Part shown: in pieces, positions 43,968-55,241 of the stretch | Numbering within the stretch: position 1 is the stretch's first letter | Layout of the letters: each line of letters begins with the position of its first letter | Source of the DNA: Tausonia pullulans | Lineage: Eukaryota > Basidiomycota > Tremellomycetes > Cystofilobasidiales > Mrakiaceae | Length of the DNA stretch: 64,000 nucleotides | Direction of reading: 5' to 3' | Assembly: GCA_951802195.1 (NCBI GenBank) | Contig: OX637628.1 | Span: 62,001-126,000, forward strand | Notes under the pieces: generated by a model | What the model was told of the DNA's origin: nothing | What the model saw: only the letters and a program-made list of their open reading frames with translations | Databases searched by the model: none | Position numbers and translations under genes: made by a program

Positions 43968-45690
43968 ATGTCTACTATTCCCGCCACCGTCAAGGCCCTC
44001 GTCGCCTCGCCTGAGGGCAAGGCTCCCTCGGTTGTCGAGATTCCCTTCGGCGCTCGTGAGGCCGTCAAGAACCTCGGACCCCAATATGTCGCCGTCTCCA
44101 ACCGTGCCCTCGGCCTCAACCCGTGAGTCTTTTCGTCGTCCGCTTGAGAATGAAAGGAGAGGGGACGCGACCGACCTGTCTTGGGACTATTGCCCTGACC
44201 TTGTTCCCCCCCCCCTTCGTCATTCCCCCCTCGCCCTCTTTCAATCCTGGTCAACCATTGTAGGACTGATTGGAAGGTATGCCCTTGTCAATTACCATTC
44301 TCTCTGGCCTTCTCAGCTGAACCTTGTTTCGACCCAACCTTCTTCCCGCCCCCCTCCCCTCAGCACGCTATCGGTCCATGGAACCCCAAGAAGCCATACG
44401 TCACCGGCTGCGATAGCGTCGGATCGGCTCTCAAGGTCGGATCGGATGTCAAGCATATCAAGGAGGGCGACCGTGTGGCTGGCTTCGTCTTTGGTTGCTC
44501 CAACGAGGAGCAGGGAGCCTACTCTGAGGGTGAATCTATCAAGCTTGCCTCATCACTGCTCGCAGTTGCATGTCGTTTATATTCCGACTAACCGACGAAA
44601 TCTCGATTGACACAAGGCCTCGTATTTGACTCGGCTGTCTCCTTCGTTCTTCCCCCGGGCATGAGCGATGTCGAGGGAGCCGCCTTCCCTGTGAGTAAGA
44701 ACCGGATCTATGTTCAATGCCTGCGCCGAACCTGACCCCAGCACTTGCCACCCCTCCAGATCCCCCACCTCACCGCTGTCCAGGCCCTTTATATGCGTCT
44801 TAACCTCGCCAAACCCTCGGCTCCGGATACTTCTTCGCCCAAGCAAACTATCCTCATCTGGGGAGGTCCGTTGCAACGCCTCATCGCATCCCGTCATCTA
44901 CTACATCTCGCTGACACCGTTGCCCTTCCAGGCTCCACCGCCGTTGGCCACCATGCCGTCCAGCTCGCTGCCCTCTCCGGCTACCGTGTCTTCACCACTG
45001 CTTCTCCGGCCAACCACGCCCGTCTCGTCACGCTCGGAGCTTCGAAGTGCTTCGACTACAAGGACGAGAATGTCGTCGAGGCAATCAAGAAGGCCGCGGG
45101 CGAGGAGGGCATCTTTGCCGCTTTCGACACCGCCTGCGAGAAGGGCTCCACGGACCTTTGCGTCGGTGAGTGCTCTTCCGACCTCGAGACAGAGACTGTT
45201 TGTTTGAGATCGGTGACTGACCTCGCCCTCTTCCTCTCTCATGCTCAGACGCCATCGGACCCAAGGGCGGCCGCGTCATCACCACCCTCCCCGTCTCTGA
45301 CGAGACGGCGGCTCGCCGCAAGGACGTCGAGGCTGGGTTCACCCTCGTCTACACTCTCCTCGGCTACGCTGTGGGTGCCCCTTTCCCTTCTCTTTCCTGA
45401 TCCTTCCACGACTTCCAAGACTGACCTCCACCAACCCACTCCCTTAGCTCACCTTTGGCAACACCTTCCCCTTCCCTGCCATGCCCGAGGACAACGCCCG
45501 ATCGCTTGACTGGGTCTCCAACGAACTCCCAAGCCTCCTCGCCGGTTGGAAGGAGGGTGCCGGCTCGGCCAAGTACCAGGGCCAGAAGCTCCGCGTTCTT
45601 GAGGGTCACCTAGACCGTGTCAACGAGGGTCTTGAGATTATGAAGCAGGGCGCCTACCAGGCCGAGAAGCTGGTGTACCAGCTCGTTTAA
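43968..45690 (+). CDS. MDR-family (zinc-ADH-like) oxidoreductase, enoyl-reductase type
   Basis: Eight exons (43968-44122, 44264-44276, 44365-44530, 44617-44690, 44760-44865, 44932-45165, 45249-45370, 45448-45690) give 370 residues. The fold is evident: an N-terminal GroES-like region (YVAVSNRALGLNPTDWKHA, YVTGCDSVGSALKVGSDV, GDRVAGFVFG, GAYSEGLVFDS); a Rossmann region (ILIWGGSTAVGHHAVQLAAL, YRVFTTASPANHARLVTLGA); and a C-terminus with LRVLEGHLDRVNEGLEIM. The structural and catalytic zinc cysteines of classical ADH are absent. This puts it with the zinc-independent trans-acting enoyl reductases and quinone-reductase-like proteins. The natural substrate is unknown. Exon 2 is a 13-nt microexon encoding the TDWK turn. 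Confidence 0.9.
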
Positions 45691-45848
45691 AAACTTCCTT
45701 TCAGCGTTATTGATTGTACAATTGATTTCTGTGCCACATTAATCCCATGCAACTTTAGTCTTCACCGGAACGTAAGGAACAAAGAAAGAAAGCATAACCC
45801 AAAACAAGAAGAGCCTTTGATCACCACCCGCCGGCGGGCGCTCCGTCT

Positions 45849-47829
45849 CTAACGACCCTCGGTCACGTGCGCATACAGCAGAAAAATGGTTCCTACGGCA
45901 ACGGGTATCCCAACCCTCACGCTCGCCTTCTTCCAAGCGTAGAACGCTCCAGACCCAAGGACGATCCAACCGAGGAGGAGGACGGGAGAGGAGGTCGTCC
46001 CGATCGAGTCGAACGAGACGACGGTGATTCCCGGGGTATTGGGCGAGTGGGCAGAAACGGAGTTCTTGTACCAGGGGTCAGACCAAACTCCAGGCTGGAT
46101 GAGGGGTAGGGTCGGATCAGCCAAGATATAGGTGGACAAGAGTATAGAGAGACGCACCACACAAGTAACGTTCCACCCGGCCTTGATCATCAATGGATAA
46201 GCCTCCATGAAGACTGCAAGAGGGCGTGACGTGTGTCAGCCAAACGCCCTAGGTCAACGAGGTTGGTGTCAGACCGGAACACACCCTCGACGGCCTCATC
46301 ACTCGTCTCGTGCTCGAGGGGCAGAAGGCCAGGCGATTTCGGGCCCTGGATGTAGGTCGTAAAGTCCTCTGAAGAAGCAGCGGGCAAGTTAGCGAGTGCT
46401 TGTAGTGGCTGGCAGCAATCGACTCACTTAGAACGGTCGCCTTGTCCTTGGACTTAAGCTCCGCCATGAGCTTCCAGTCCTCCGGATCTAGTGAAAGACC
46501 GTGTCAGTAGACCGATACAGGTATTCTCCCCCTGGAAGCGCGACCTACCAGGATACCAGATGATCGTCTTCAGCCCAAAGATCTCCCGTGCGATAGCGCG
46601 AACGCGGTTGTCGACGTCACCGTAGGCTGCAAGACGCGGGTCAGGAAGTCTGCAACTAGTCTTGACACTTGACCCCGAGGAAGTAATCTCACGAGGCCTC
46701 CAGTAGAGCGGGATCTTGCCAAAGTTGTTATCGGCGAGGACCTGCATCGTCCAGCCGATCTGACGTTGCCACGGTTTCAGTTCAACCCAGATTCGGACTC
46801 TCCACCTCTCAAAACCAACAACTTACCTCAGCCACTACCTGTTCGTTTGTCAGACCCGTCGTGTATTGATGGCTCCACGTGTGAACCGCGAAGTGCTGGC
46901 CCGGGATCGCCCGCGCCTGGAGAAAGATGCCAAAGTTGCGGACGACGTTGGACCTGTTCGGTTCCATTTCTATCAGCCCTCGTTCGCACATGGAAAAGAA
47001 GAAGACAATGCAATGTTGAACTGACCCGACGTAGAAGTGCGTTGCGGAGATCTGGTGCTCGTCGAAGAAATGGAGCAGTCGAACACCTGGTGGGAGGGGA
47101 CCGTCATCCTGCGACACCTGGAGCGATCAGGAACACAGAGTCAGTCCCGCCTATCCTCGTCATCCTGCTCTTTTTGAGAGAGGAACAAGGCTCCTTGTCT
47201 CACCCCGATCATCCCCTCGGGCGCCTGGGCAATATCCAGTTCGCTGCCGCACCCCATGCCGTTGTTGCAGATCTCCTTATCGAGCGCGGTCTTACTCCCG
47301 TACGACCGCCTGTCCAAAATAATACTTGCTTGTCAACGCTGCACTCCACGAAGCGAAGAAAGGAAGAAGGGACGCACGAATTGTCCGGATGCACCGTCGC
47401 AATGGGGTTGACGTCTGGCCCGGGGATGAGGCCCTTGGCTTCCGCCGATCGGAGGGCGTCGAGCCAGGCTCGGGGGACATCGGTGGGGACAACGTCTAGT
47501 GGTGGATAAAGGGCCTTCCATGCTTTCGTGAGAGAGAGAAGAGTGTTAGAGTTAGAGGTAGGCAGAGGAGAGCGTGTGAGAAAGAGGTAGGTAGGCAGAG
47601 GAGAGGAGAGCACGCGTATTTCGCAGAAAGTGCTCTGTAGAAGGAACGAACCTGGGCTCCCGATCTCGGGCATGTCTTTGTATGAGGGTCGCTGGCGGAG
47701 GAAGAGCGCGTCTGCTGAGGAAGCAGAGTGCTCTGAGAGTGGGGCGGCGGTTGCTACTGGGAGCAAGAGGACGAGGACGAGGGAGGAGAGGAGGGAGGAG
47801 AGGAGGGGGGAACGACAGGAGGACGGCAT
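45849..47829 (-). CDS. Chitin deacetylase (polysaccharide deacetylase family), membrane/GPI-anchored
   Basis: Roughly nine minus-strand exons run from the ATG at 47829 ([20 protein letters not shown], a signal peptide) to the stop at 45849. NodB-domain motifs appear in order: [11 protein letters not shown] (metal/catalytic Asp pair), [20 protein letters not shown] (His motif), [29 protein letters not shown] and [19 protein letters not shown]. The N-terminal [15 protein letters not shown] and [18 protein letters not shown] are typical of basidiomycete chitin deacetylases. The C-terminus has a Ser/Thr stretch then a hydrophobic segment ([29 protein letters not shown]), so it is probably membrane-attached. 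The enzyme converts wall chitin to chitosan. It is tandem with MID1 on the same strand. Confidence 0.92.
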
Positions 47830-48095
47830 GGTGGGCGGGGAAGCTCAAGGTGTCTCTCTCTACGTTTCTGTTGTTGCCGTCGGCTGGCGAGCTGAGAAGA
47901 AGATGGCCGTTGAAGAAACCTGAGATAGGTGCTCTCGGCTCTCCCCACCTCTCGGAGGCGACCGCCCCTCGAGGTGAGACAGCCGGGCCCGCCAAGAAGA
48001 CAGGTGGTCGACTCTACAGCCCAGGCCTCGGCTCTCGGCTCTTCGCGGCAGCTCGCTCATCTGCTTTCATCGGCCATTCTCTCTATCATTAACCA

Positions 48096-50001
48096 TTACA
48101 CCGTCCAGCCCTCCCAAAGCTCACATCCAATGTTCCCCCATCTATCCGGCCCAGCGTTCCTTCGCTCCCCTCCAACAACATCCTTCAGGTCGACATATCC
48201 AACGCCATAGCTCGCACGCGCCGTCCCCAAGCCCGTCTTGCCGCCCGTTGGGCGCGGGCAGCGGAAGCCGAGGAAGACAGGGCAAAGCCGGTCGACGATG
48301 TGGCAGGTTTCGAGGCAGGGGAAGAGTTCGGTGTAGGCGTAAGAGGGGGTGAAGGAGGTGGCCAAACGGGGACCGGAGGTGGAATTGCGTGCGAGGAGAG
48401 CGGGTCGGGTGAGAGGAGTTGTGGAAGGGTCATCGTCGTCGGTGGGTGTCGGGGCAGGTGTGAGAGGCTCTTCACCACACTGGATAGAGAGAGAGAGAGA
48501 GACAGAGAATAAAGGCGTCAGCGGGCTTGCCTCTGCCTATAACACTGGCGTCTTATTCACCCTCGGCACCGACGTCCGGCAGAGCCACTCCCTGTAAGCC
48601 TCGTAGCACTCCTCGCACGTCGCCACAGGCGAGTAGACATCCCTCCCGCAAGCATACGTCGAGAGCGCTCTAGCAAACGAGTTGAGGTAACCCTCGAGGG
48701 TGTCTTGAAGCGTCGAGGGGAGTGAGGTTTCGATCCCCAAGGTCGAAGTACGGTCCAGCGCCGCGGCGTAGGAGATAGACGGACAAACGGAGAGCGAGTG
48801 GACAAGCGGGCAAGGAAAGGTGTCTGTTGAAAATGAACTCTCATCAGCCGAGATCAGAGGCAGTCTCGAGTGGAGTGTCAACGCACCTCGCTTCATTCGA
48901 AACATGACGGGCCCGCTCATGATTCCTCCACCTTGCATCCCACTGGATGCCCCATCATCTTTGACCGTCCAGAGCGTATAATTTCCTCCAACTTCAAGCC
49001 CGCCTCCACTGATGATCACGCGCTCGCGCCATCCGATGTCCCCCGGGCCGAGAACGACCGCTCTGTCGGTGATGTTGAGGCTTTTGAGGCCTGTGGCGTT
49101 CCAAGCCCGCCGAACGGCACACCATGAGCGGGCTACGGGAGCGAGATCGAAATTACCCGTAGGAAGGATGTATACGGTCTCGTTGGGCGTCGTCGAGGGA
49201 GGGGTGACGGGCAAGGGCGGCGGTCGCGGAAGGGTGTAGTTTGGGTAGACCAGCGGCTCCAGCGGGGAGGGGGCGTCGGCAAAGGAGGGCGTATGGAAGA
49301 GGATATGGGTAGAAGTCGTGTCCCCTAGGATCGGCTGTTTATCCTGGACAGCATGAAAAGCGCCTGTGACGCGTTAATGATGAGTACGTGCATGCGCCAG
49401 GACATACGCAGAGAAGCCCAGCGAACCAGCTCTTACCACTTTCTGAGATAGCTACCTCCACCTCAACGTCCGAACCCGCCCCCCCACCGCCCTCAAAGGC
49501 AATCCTCAGCCCGCCCTCACCAACGACACCCGTCCAATTGGCGAACCCGTACTCGAGCGCGACGAGCCAGATACCCGCTCCTGCCTGCTTGTGCTTGCTG
49601 CGCCGTTCGCTCGGAAAATCCGCCGTTGACGGCACGTCGACCTTGGTCGAGTTGGTAACGTAGATCGCGAATGCTGAGCTGGGGACCGCACAGAGGGAGA
49701 GTGAGAGGTGGACCAGCCGAGGAGACGCGGAGGGGTCAAGCGCGACGACAAGTGGGCCATCATCTGAGCCAGTGAGGGCGTGCGTCGTGAGAGATGGAAG
49801 GGAGGTGATGGTTGTGTTCTGGGCTTGCACTTCATCCAGGAACATGAAGACGAGACTAAGGAAGAGGAGACACCGCAGCCCGGAAGGGATGAGCCAGCTG
49901 CCTCGACGGACTCTTGCTGTTCCCGGGGGTGACCGACGGGCCGCCTGGGAGCGCTCTGGCGGTCTCAGAGGAGGGTCGGGGCATGATACTCGAGAGAGCA
50001 T
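48096..50001 (-). CDS. MID1: Stretch-activated calcium channel component Mid1
   Basis: Minus-strand exons start at 50001 (exon 1 49437-50001, next from 49363) and end at the TAA 48096-48098. The N-terminus has a hydrophobic segment (LRCLLFLSLVFMFLDEVQAQ). An extracellular part follows with many N-glycosylation sequons (NTT, NST, NWT, NYT, NAT, NIT). The Cys-rich C-terminal domain is diagnostic: FPCPLVHSLSVCPSISYAAA, CEECYEAYREWLCR, then SYAYTELFPCLETCHIVDRL, CPVFLGFRCP and ASYGVGYVD. Mid1 partners with Cch1 in the plasma-membrane Ca2+ channel used in wall and mating stress. A Ser/Thr/Pro insert lies between the two Cys clusters. Upstream frames beyond 50001 lack an ATG in phase. Confidence 0.9.
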
Positions 50002-51113
50002 GAGCTTGGTGGGTGGGGAGCAGATGTGGGTCAGGTGAGGCGAGAATATGAGCAAGGATGGAAGCAATCATGTCAACTGTCGAGTGACAAGGTGGAGGGA
50101 GGGGCTCGCTGAGGCTGTGTGGGAAGCTGCGAGAGCGACAAGCGAGCCCAGCGTCGTCCAAGGACTCTTTGTGTTGCAGAAGGCGATCACGGAGACTCAC
50201 GGGGGGGTGAAAGAGCGGGAGAAGCGAACGAGCGGGGTGGACAGCGGTCGTGGACTAGGCCGGATCGGCGGTAGCAGCAAGCACGACGCGACGGCGACAG
50301 TGACAAGCGGTCCACGGGCGGGCAGTCGGCCGCCGACGGTGGCGATGACCAGGTGCGCAGTTTGGTAGCACAAGAGCGCCGGAAAGAGTGCAAGGTCTAA
50401 GAATCGCGCAAGTGCCTGTGGTGATGGGTGATGGATGGGTGATGATGGTGGCGGGCAAAGTAGACATACACCTTTCGTCGCGGCACGTGGCGATGAGATC
50501 CCCGGTCCCACGCGCGCACCCTCGCTGCTAGCATAGCTCAACCGCAGGATCGACAGATCAGCACAGTGCAAGCGAACTTGCGAGACAGATCGCCGCCCCT
50601 CTCCCCTCAAGGTCCCAACCAGCACCCTCTGGGTCGGGCCCTCCTGCGTGCGAGCTGCTCGTTGTTTGATTACTTCGATGTCAAAGCAAGTGGCGGACCC
50701 GAGTGGAGGCGTTCTTCTTTCGCTCCTGGTCGGCGGAGGCTTTCTCTCTATGCGCCGGCCGGGCCGCCGCTGCTTGGCCTCTTTCTTCTCTCTCTCGCTC
50801 AATCTCACTTATTTGCACTTTCCCCTTTTACTGGCTTGCCCTCTCCCTGGCGCAGCCACCCGCTGTGCCCAGACTCGTCCCTCGTCCTCGCTCGCTCGCG
50901 CCCCCTCCCTCCGCGCTCGTCGTCTCCCCAAGTGTGGGGAACCGACAACCCAACGACCGCCGACGTTTCCTCGCCCTCAACCTCACTCATCATCGCCCGC
51001 CCCCTGCCCTTGCCCCTGCGTCCCTTGCCGTGCTCCCTGTCGCCAGTCCTCCCTTCTGCCGCTACAAGCACACACGAACACACACATCCTCCCGTCTCGG
51101 AGTCCGCACCCCC
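50002..51113. other. Divergent intergenic region
   Basis: About 1.1 kb separates the start codons of MID1 (minus) and the MED25-like gene (plus). It is GC-rich with many overlapping frames, none with recognisable content. A short CACA-rich run precedes the ATG at 51114. No RNA gene was seen. Confidence 0.45.
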
Positions 51114-54100
51114 ATGTCGCTCCCAAGCCACCGGCCACCCCCGCCGTCGGCCCAACACCATGCCCAGCAGCAGCCGTCAAACGCCTCGCTGCTCCCCAAG
51201 GAGATCGCCCTCGTCTGCCTCGTCGATGAGGCCCATGTAACCACCCAGCGCTGGGCAGATCTCGTCGGCGAGGGTGGCTACCTCGACCGCTTCGTCCAGA
51301 GGCTCGCCAACCGGGTCCCTCCAGGCAAGGTGAGTCGACCCCGCTCTGCTTCGGTTTCGATTCGAACCGGTCTGGTGGGACTGGGAGGCGTCTCTCTTCC
51401 GGGCATTGCTGTTCAATGCTGCGCCTCTGTGCTCCGTGCCCCCTGGCATGCCCAGTCCTCGTCGCCCCCTCGCTACGACTGGGCGAAGAGGAGGAAAGCG
51501 AGACACGGACGGACGGCCGGCCGGCCGCCTCGACAATGTCGTCTCGTTCGCTCCCTTGCCTCGTCTGGCCTTCCCTCGCCTCAGCCTCGTCGATCGCTTG
51601 CGTCCTCCTCTTCGCCCACTGCCTGTCCCCGCGTTGCTCTCGCCTTGGGCAGCCTGACAAGTGGGCGGCGTCCGATCCCGCCCTGGGGTGGCTCGCACTT
51701 CCGAATGTTCCCAGCCGTCAAGCGAGACAGGCACGTTGCTGCCGCGCTTGCTCTCCACACCGAAGCTCGGGGAAAGGCACACCGGCGCTATCCTCAGCCA
51801 GGGGGATCACGAGAGAGAGAAGGCGGACACTGGGCCCTCCCCTTCCCTCCCCCCCCGCTGCACCGACCGACGGACGGGCCGGCGCTCCCCAGGCTCATTC
51901 GGGCTCTTCGTCCGTATTCCGCTGTCCCACCACGCGTTCTCGTATCGCTCGCCTCCGGCATGTATGCGCACGCCACGCCACGCCACACCACGCCGCGCCA
52001 TGCCCCGCCACGCCCCGCTTGTACTCAGGCTGACGGAAAGTTGGGTTCTTATCTCCCTTCCGATCAGCTCCGGCTCTCGCTCCTGTCCTTCTCCTCACGA
52101 ACCGACCCTGGCCGGTCCCCGCTAACCCATGCCCAGTACTTTCTCGCCCCCGACGACTTCTGGGCCTCGGTCCGGACGACACGGCCGGGCGTGCGCTCGG
52201 GCGAGACGCTCCACCAAGGTCCGCCCTCGCCGCCTCACGGCGCACCAGGTCAATCATTCCCCTCGCCGCCTCGGGCAGCAGCTGCCAGGCAGACCGACAC
52301 CGACCAAGGCTTGCTCGAGGGCCTCGTCAGCGGACTCGAGGTGCGTCATCGTCTTCTTTCCTGCGCATGTGTGTGCTTTCTTCGAAGAGTGTCGAAGAGG
52401 GGAATCCGCGGGGCCAGCGTCCAGTGCCCCAGGACGAGAGAGGCAGGCTGCTTGCTTCATCTCTCTCTCCGTGACTCTTGGCGGCATTCGCCTCCGACTC
52501 TGCGTCATGCCCCAGGCCAAGTGAATTTCCAGCTCAAGGAGTGTGTGACTCTCAACGTCGCGGACCAAGCTAGCTGAGCTGGGCTGGCTTGCTCTGGTGT
52601 TCCTCCTGTGTTCGCCGCCCGCGCACATTGTTCCGATGATCTCCCCGAGCGGGGACACCTCCGTTTGCCACCGAGGCTTTGCTTGCAACAATTCTAGCTC
52701 GCACCACTCTCTCTCTCGTACGCGAAACCTTGTGTTTTAGCTCACGAGGGCAGGATCGCCCCGCCCATCCTATCTCCTTCTAAACCTCCTGCTCAGGCAA
52801 CTCTTTCGCTTTGGACTGCCCTTGGGCTCGTCCAAACCGCGCTTCTCGCCCAAGATGGCTGACTCCTCTTCTTCGTCCTCCTTTCATCACTCAGCTTTTC
52901 GATCTCCACACCTCACACCCCTTTCTTCTCCCCTCTCCCTCGCCCTCTCCGCCACACAACCCGCCAACTCCAGCGTCCCAAGCCTCTCCCACTGCGAGTT
53001 CCTCCAAGGCATCCCCACCCGCCGGGGGCGCTGGCGGCGCCGGCTTGATGTCGGCCTCCTCCGCCAACACCGTCCCTGCCGTCAACGTGGAGCGGTACCT
53101 GTTTGCGTTCGTCGGCGAGGACCTAACTCCATCATGGGTAGCTCCGTCGTTGAGTGGCAGCGGCAACACCTCTCGCTGGGCGGCGAAGCGACCAGCCCCA
53201 CCGTCCTCCAGCTCAGCCTCCGCTAACAACAGCGGCGGCGGCGGCAAAGCCAGATGGAATCGCACGCGGCGAATGGATGGCCTCGGGTGGGACACTCTCC
53301 CTGCCGAGGTCAACCGGCGACAGGTTCGATTGGGGCTCATCGGGCTTGGGCTGGGCAAGAAGGACTCGGAACTGAGGAGGGCGAAGCGGCTGTTGGGGAT
53401 GGTGAGCCATTGCCTTTCCCATGCATGCGCACACGTGGAGGCGGAATACAGAGAGCTGACGGGACGGGCTGCTTCTGCTCTCCTTGTCCAGACGGCTACA
53501 GCTCCCTCGGAGACGCTTTGGTTCCAGCCAAAAGCTCCAGACGATCTCGTCCTCATTCACTCTCTCGATACGCGGAGTAAGTGCTCTCGCCCAGTCCCAT
53601 CTATTCTTCCCGATATTCTATCGCCGTTTTTTTTTAATGCTGACGGACCCTCTCTCTTGCCTTTGTCAAGCCACGACCAAGCGACCTCTCCCGCAAGGCT
53701 CCCCCAGCTCGCTCCACCCACCCAATAGCGCCGCCGCTGCCGCGAAGCGCCAACGTTTGACCCCGTCCGGTCCACTCAACATCCCGAGCTCCGTCCGCCA
53801 ACAACAACAGCCGCCCTTACAACCCTCGCAACTCCTCCCTCAGCACGCGGCCGCGACCCTCGTCGGTGGAGCCTCGGATGTTAACTCGGCGCAGATGGAG
53901 AGGTTGAGGACCGCGCAGAAGCTCATGGAGCAGGAACAGGCGCTTGCTGCTATCGGCCGACTCCCTGGAGGAGGAGGAGGAGGGTCAGGAAACGCCGCCA
54001 ACCAACTCGGTCGGCTCGGTCTCAGCACCCAATTGGGCGGTGGCACAGGCGGTGGACTTGCCCTCAGCGCTGAAGCCTTGCAAGGTTTAGCGACGGGCGG

Positions 54101-55241
54101 CGGCGCCAACAACAACCTCGCTGAGCTCTCCCAGCGCATAGTCGCCCTCCATGGTCCCGGAGGAGCCGCGAACGCTGCGGCTGGGGGACAAGCCGGCGAC
54201 CTTAGCGACCTCTTGGCGCAGAGCAACGCTCTCGCTCAGCAGTACCATCGACAGAAGATGCAGGCTGCTGCGGGCCCTGGTGGGGCGATACCCCCTGCTG
54301 CTGTCAACACTCTTTTGGGGAGGAATGTCGCCCCTCCCCAGCCGCCGCTCCAGCAACAGCAGCAAGCGACTGGAGGAGTCCCCAGCCGGCCGGCGCGACC
54401 GACGATTTGGCAAGGTAAGATCTCATGGTCCGTCGCGGGTATCCAGCCTCAGCGACTCGAGTGCGCCGCGACGGCAACCGTGGCGTCGGCGTCCCCCTCG
54501 GCATCGCATGACTTCCAAACCCACATCTGGCCGAATGCACTTCATCTCTCGGCCATCTCCCCACTCAATCTCCAGGAGATCAAAGTACATGCCTCTCGTG
54601 GCGCACCATGCATCTCCCTCGGTCCCGGAGGAACAACGTCTGAGGATCGCGCAGGTTCAGAGAAGGCATTCGCGCAGCTCGTCAAGAACTTCCAGAGCAA
54701 AAACACGATGGGCCACGTTCATTTCGGACCCCCAGGGTGTGGAATGGTCATCTTCCCTGTGCCGGGGCCGAGACCAGGTCAGCAGGGCGGCGGCGCTCAG
54801 CCGTTGCAGCTCATGGGGATTATCTTCCTCAAAGAAAGGATACCTTTCCCCGTCGGGAATGCCAACAACCAGCAGCAGCAGCAGCAGGCAGGCGTGGCGG
54901 CAGCGGCGGCGCAGATGCAGCAGCAGCAGCGACAACCCCTGCCTCCACCGATCAACACGGCGGCAGCTTCAACGGCAACATACCAACAACAGCAGCAGAT
55001 TAGGGCTCAGCTCCTGGCGCACCAACAACGGCAACAGCAACAGCAAAAGCAACAACAACAACAGCAGCAGTTGCAGTCGAACAATTTCTCCCTCACTAAC
55101 AACAACAACAGCGGCGGTGGAGGGAATCAGTTTGGCTTCACACCAGACGCCATGACTGCAGATCAGATTCAGGCGTTGATAAGCCAGATGACGGCCGGCT
55201 CTGGTGGCGGCGGCGGCCTCCAGCAAGGGGGTTGGCCATGA
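51114..55241 (+). CDS. MED25: Mediator subunit 25-like protein (vWA plus C-terminal ACID/SPOC-like domain)
   Basis: Five exons (51114-51329, 52029-52340, 52895-53401, 53492-53576, 53671-55241) give 896 residues. The vWA-like part begins IALVCLVDEAHVTTQRWADL and continues LRLSLLSFSSRTDPG, then GLVSGLELFDLHTSHPF. MDGLGWDTLPAEVNRRQV and RLGLIGLGLGKKDSELRR follow, as in fungal MED25-type proteins. The middle is Gly/Ala/Gln-rich. The C-terminal globular domain reads TIWQGKISWSVAG, HIWPNALHLSAISPLN, GHVHFGPPGCGMVIFPV and LQLMGIIFLKERIPFPV. It is followed by long Gln runs (low complexity), a common transcription-factor feature. The vWA lacks a standard DxSxS metal site. Introns 1 (699 nt) and 2 (554 nt) are unusually long here. 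GTAAGA at 54415 looks like a donor, but the domain reads through it. Confidence 0.78.

Noticed and set aside
51350-51370. GATTCGAACC resembling a reversed tRNA B-box
   Set aside because: The flanking sequence cannot form a T stem, acceptor stem or anticodon arm, so it is not a tRNA. No tRNA gene was found elsewhere in the window.
52741-52850. Open stretch EGRIAPPILSPSKPPAQATL inside the second MED25-like intron
   Set aside because: It needs an extra phase shift to join either side, while direct joining of 52340 to 52895 gives SGLELFDLHTSHPF, which fits better.
54415-54420. GTAAGA resembling an intron donor in the MED25-like gene
   Set aside because: The frame continues through it with coherent domain sequence (WQGKISWSVAG), and splicing there would remove the first strand of the C-terminal domain.
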